Of a stretch of DNA of 5,309 nt, positions 5,233 to 5,309 are shown in pieces. The stretch lies in assembly GCA_003151535.1 (NCBI GenBank), contig PLXT01000015.1, forward strand, positions 2,748 to 8,056, in the 5' to 3' direction. Position 1 is the stretch's first letter. The number at the start of each line of letters is the position of its first letter. Source of the DNA: Methanobacterium sp. (GTDB lineage Archaea; Methanobacteriota; Methanobacteria; Methanobacteriales; Methanobacteriaceae). The notes under the pieces were generated by a model. That model saw only the letters and a list, made by a program, of their open reading frames with translations, searched no databases and was not told where the DNA came from. The position numbers were made by a program, and so were the translations under genes.

Positions 5233-5309
5233 TTAGATTTTTAATGTTTCGGAAAGCTTTTTTAGGGCTGTTTTGGTATTGTAGCCGGTTGTTGTGATGA
5301 GTCCTGCTA
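5233..5309 (-). CDS. C-terminal end of an unidentified protein (runs off the right edge)
   Basis: The minus strand has an open frame from the window edge to TAA at 5233-5235. The 24 visible complete codons read AGLITTTGYNTKTALKKL and then SETLKI. It looks coding: the base composition is richer in G+C than the adjoining intergenic DNA, the composition is balanced with an amphipathic Lys/Leu helix at the end, and a poly-T tract follows. I do not recognise the family from this tail. It lies upstream of and in the same direction as the thermosome, but about 290 AT-rich bases and a separate thermosome promoter lie between them, so they are probably separate transcripts. Confidence 0.55.
   Translation of the reverse strand, partial: AGLITTTGYNTKTALKKLSETLKI

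Noticed and set aside
5173..5244. A 23-residue plus-strand ORF (MKNKLIMVCYNLNI...)
   Set aside because: It lies in AT-rich intergenic DNA, has only a weak purine stretch upstream, and overlaps the end of a better-supported minus-strand gene.
1..5309. CRISPR array, tRNA, rRNA or riboswitch
   Set aside because: No regularly spaced repeats and no cloverleaf or conserved RNA signatures were seen on either strand.

Overview
The window looks like a piece of a methanogenic archaeon of the order Methanobacteriales. The evidence is a group II chaperonin (thermosome) with a Gly-Gly-Met tail, start codons behind GAGGTGAT-type ribosome binding sites, TATA/BRE-type promoters, poly-T terminators and AT-rich intergenic DNA. 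No taxonomic search was possible, so genus level is left open.

Layout, left to right. The first 69 bases hold the start of a minus-strand gene whose 23 visible residues resemble the N-terminus of AMP-forming acetyl-CoA synthetase. Its upstream region (70-272) carries a BRE/TATA promoter with two near-identical palindromes 20 bp apart directly upstream, and the poly-T terminator of the next gene. From 273 to 1627, minus strand, there is an M6-family (immune inhibitor A-like) zinc metallopeptidase split into two reading frames and missing its secretion signal and N-terminal strands. From about 1573 to 2844, plus strand, there is a membrane-anchored Hanks-type Ser/Thr protein kinase, also split: a multi-pass membrane part and a complete catalytic domain join exactly at the glycine-rich loop, at the sequence ATC GGG TGA A. 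It overlaps a small single-pass membrane protein of unknown function (2834-3250). Between 3251 and 3301 lies a convergent intergenic segment with a short tandem repeat, a hairpin and an A10/T10 tract. From 3302 to 4945, minus strand, there is an intact thermosome gene with a clear promoter and ribosome binding site. The last 77 bases hold the C-terminal end of an unidentified minus-strand gene.

The thermosome and the two edge genes look like conserved core genes. From memory, Methanothermobacter thermautotrophicus has acetyl-CoA synthetase fragments (MTH216/217) next to a thermosome gene (MTH218). If that holds, the peptidase/kinase/membrane-protein block was inserted between conserved neighbours. 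Reading-frame breaks occur only in this block: one in the peptidase, one in the kinase and possibly a third at the kinase start. Together with the truncated, head-to-head peptidase start, this suggests a decaying accessory signalling/protease cassette. Recoding at GGG-TGA and assembly indels remain alternatives.
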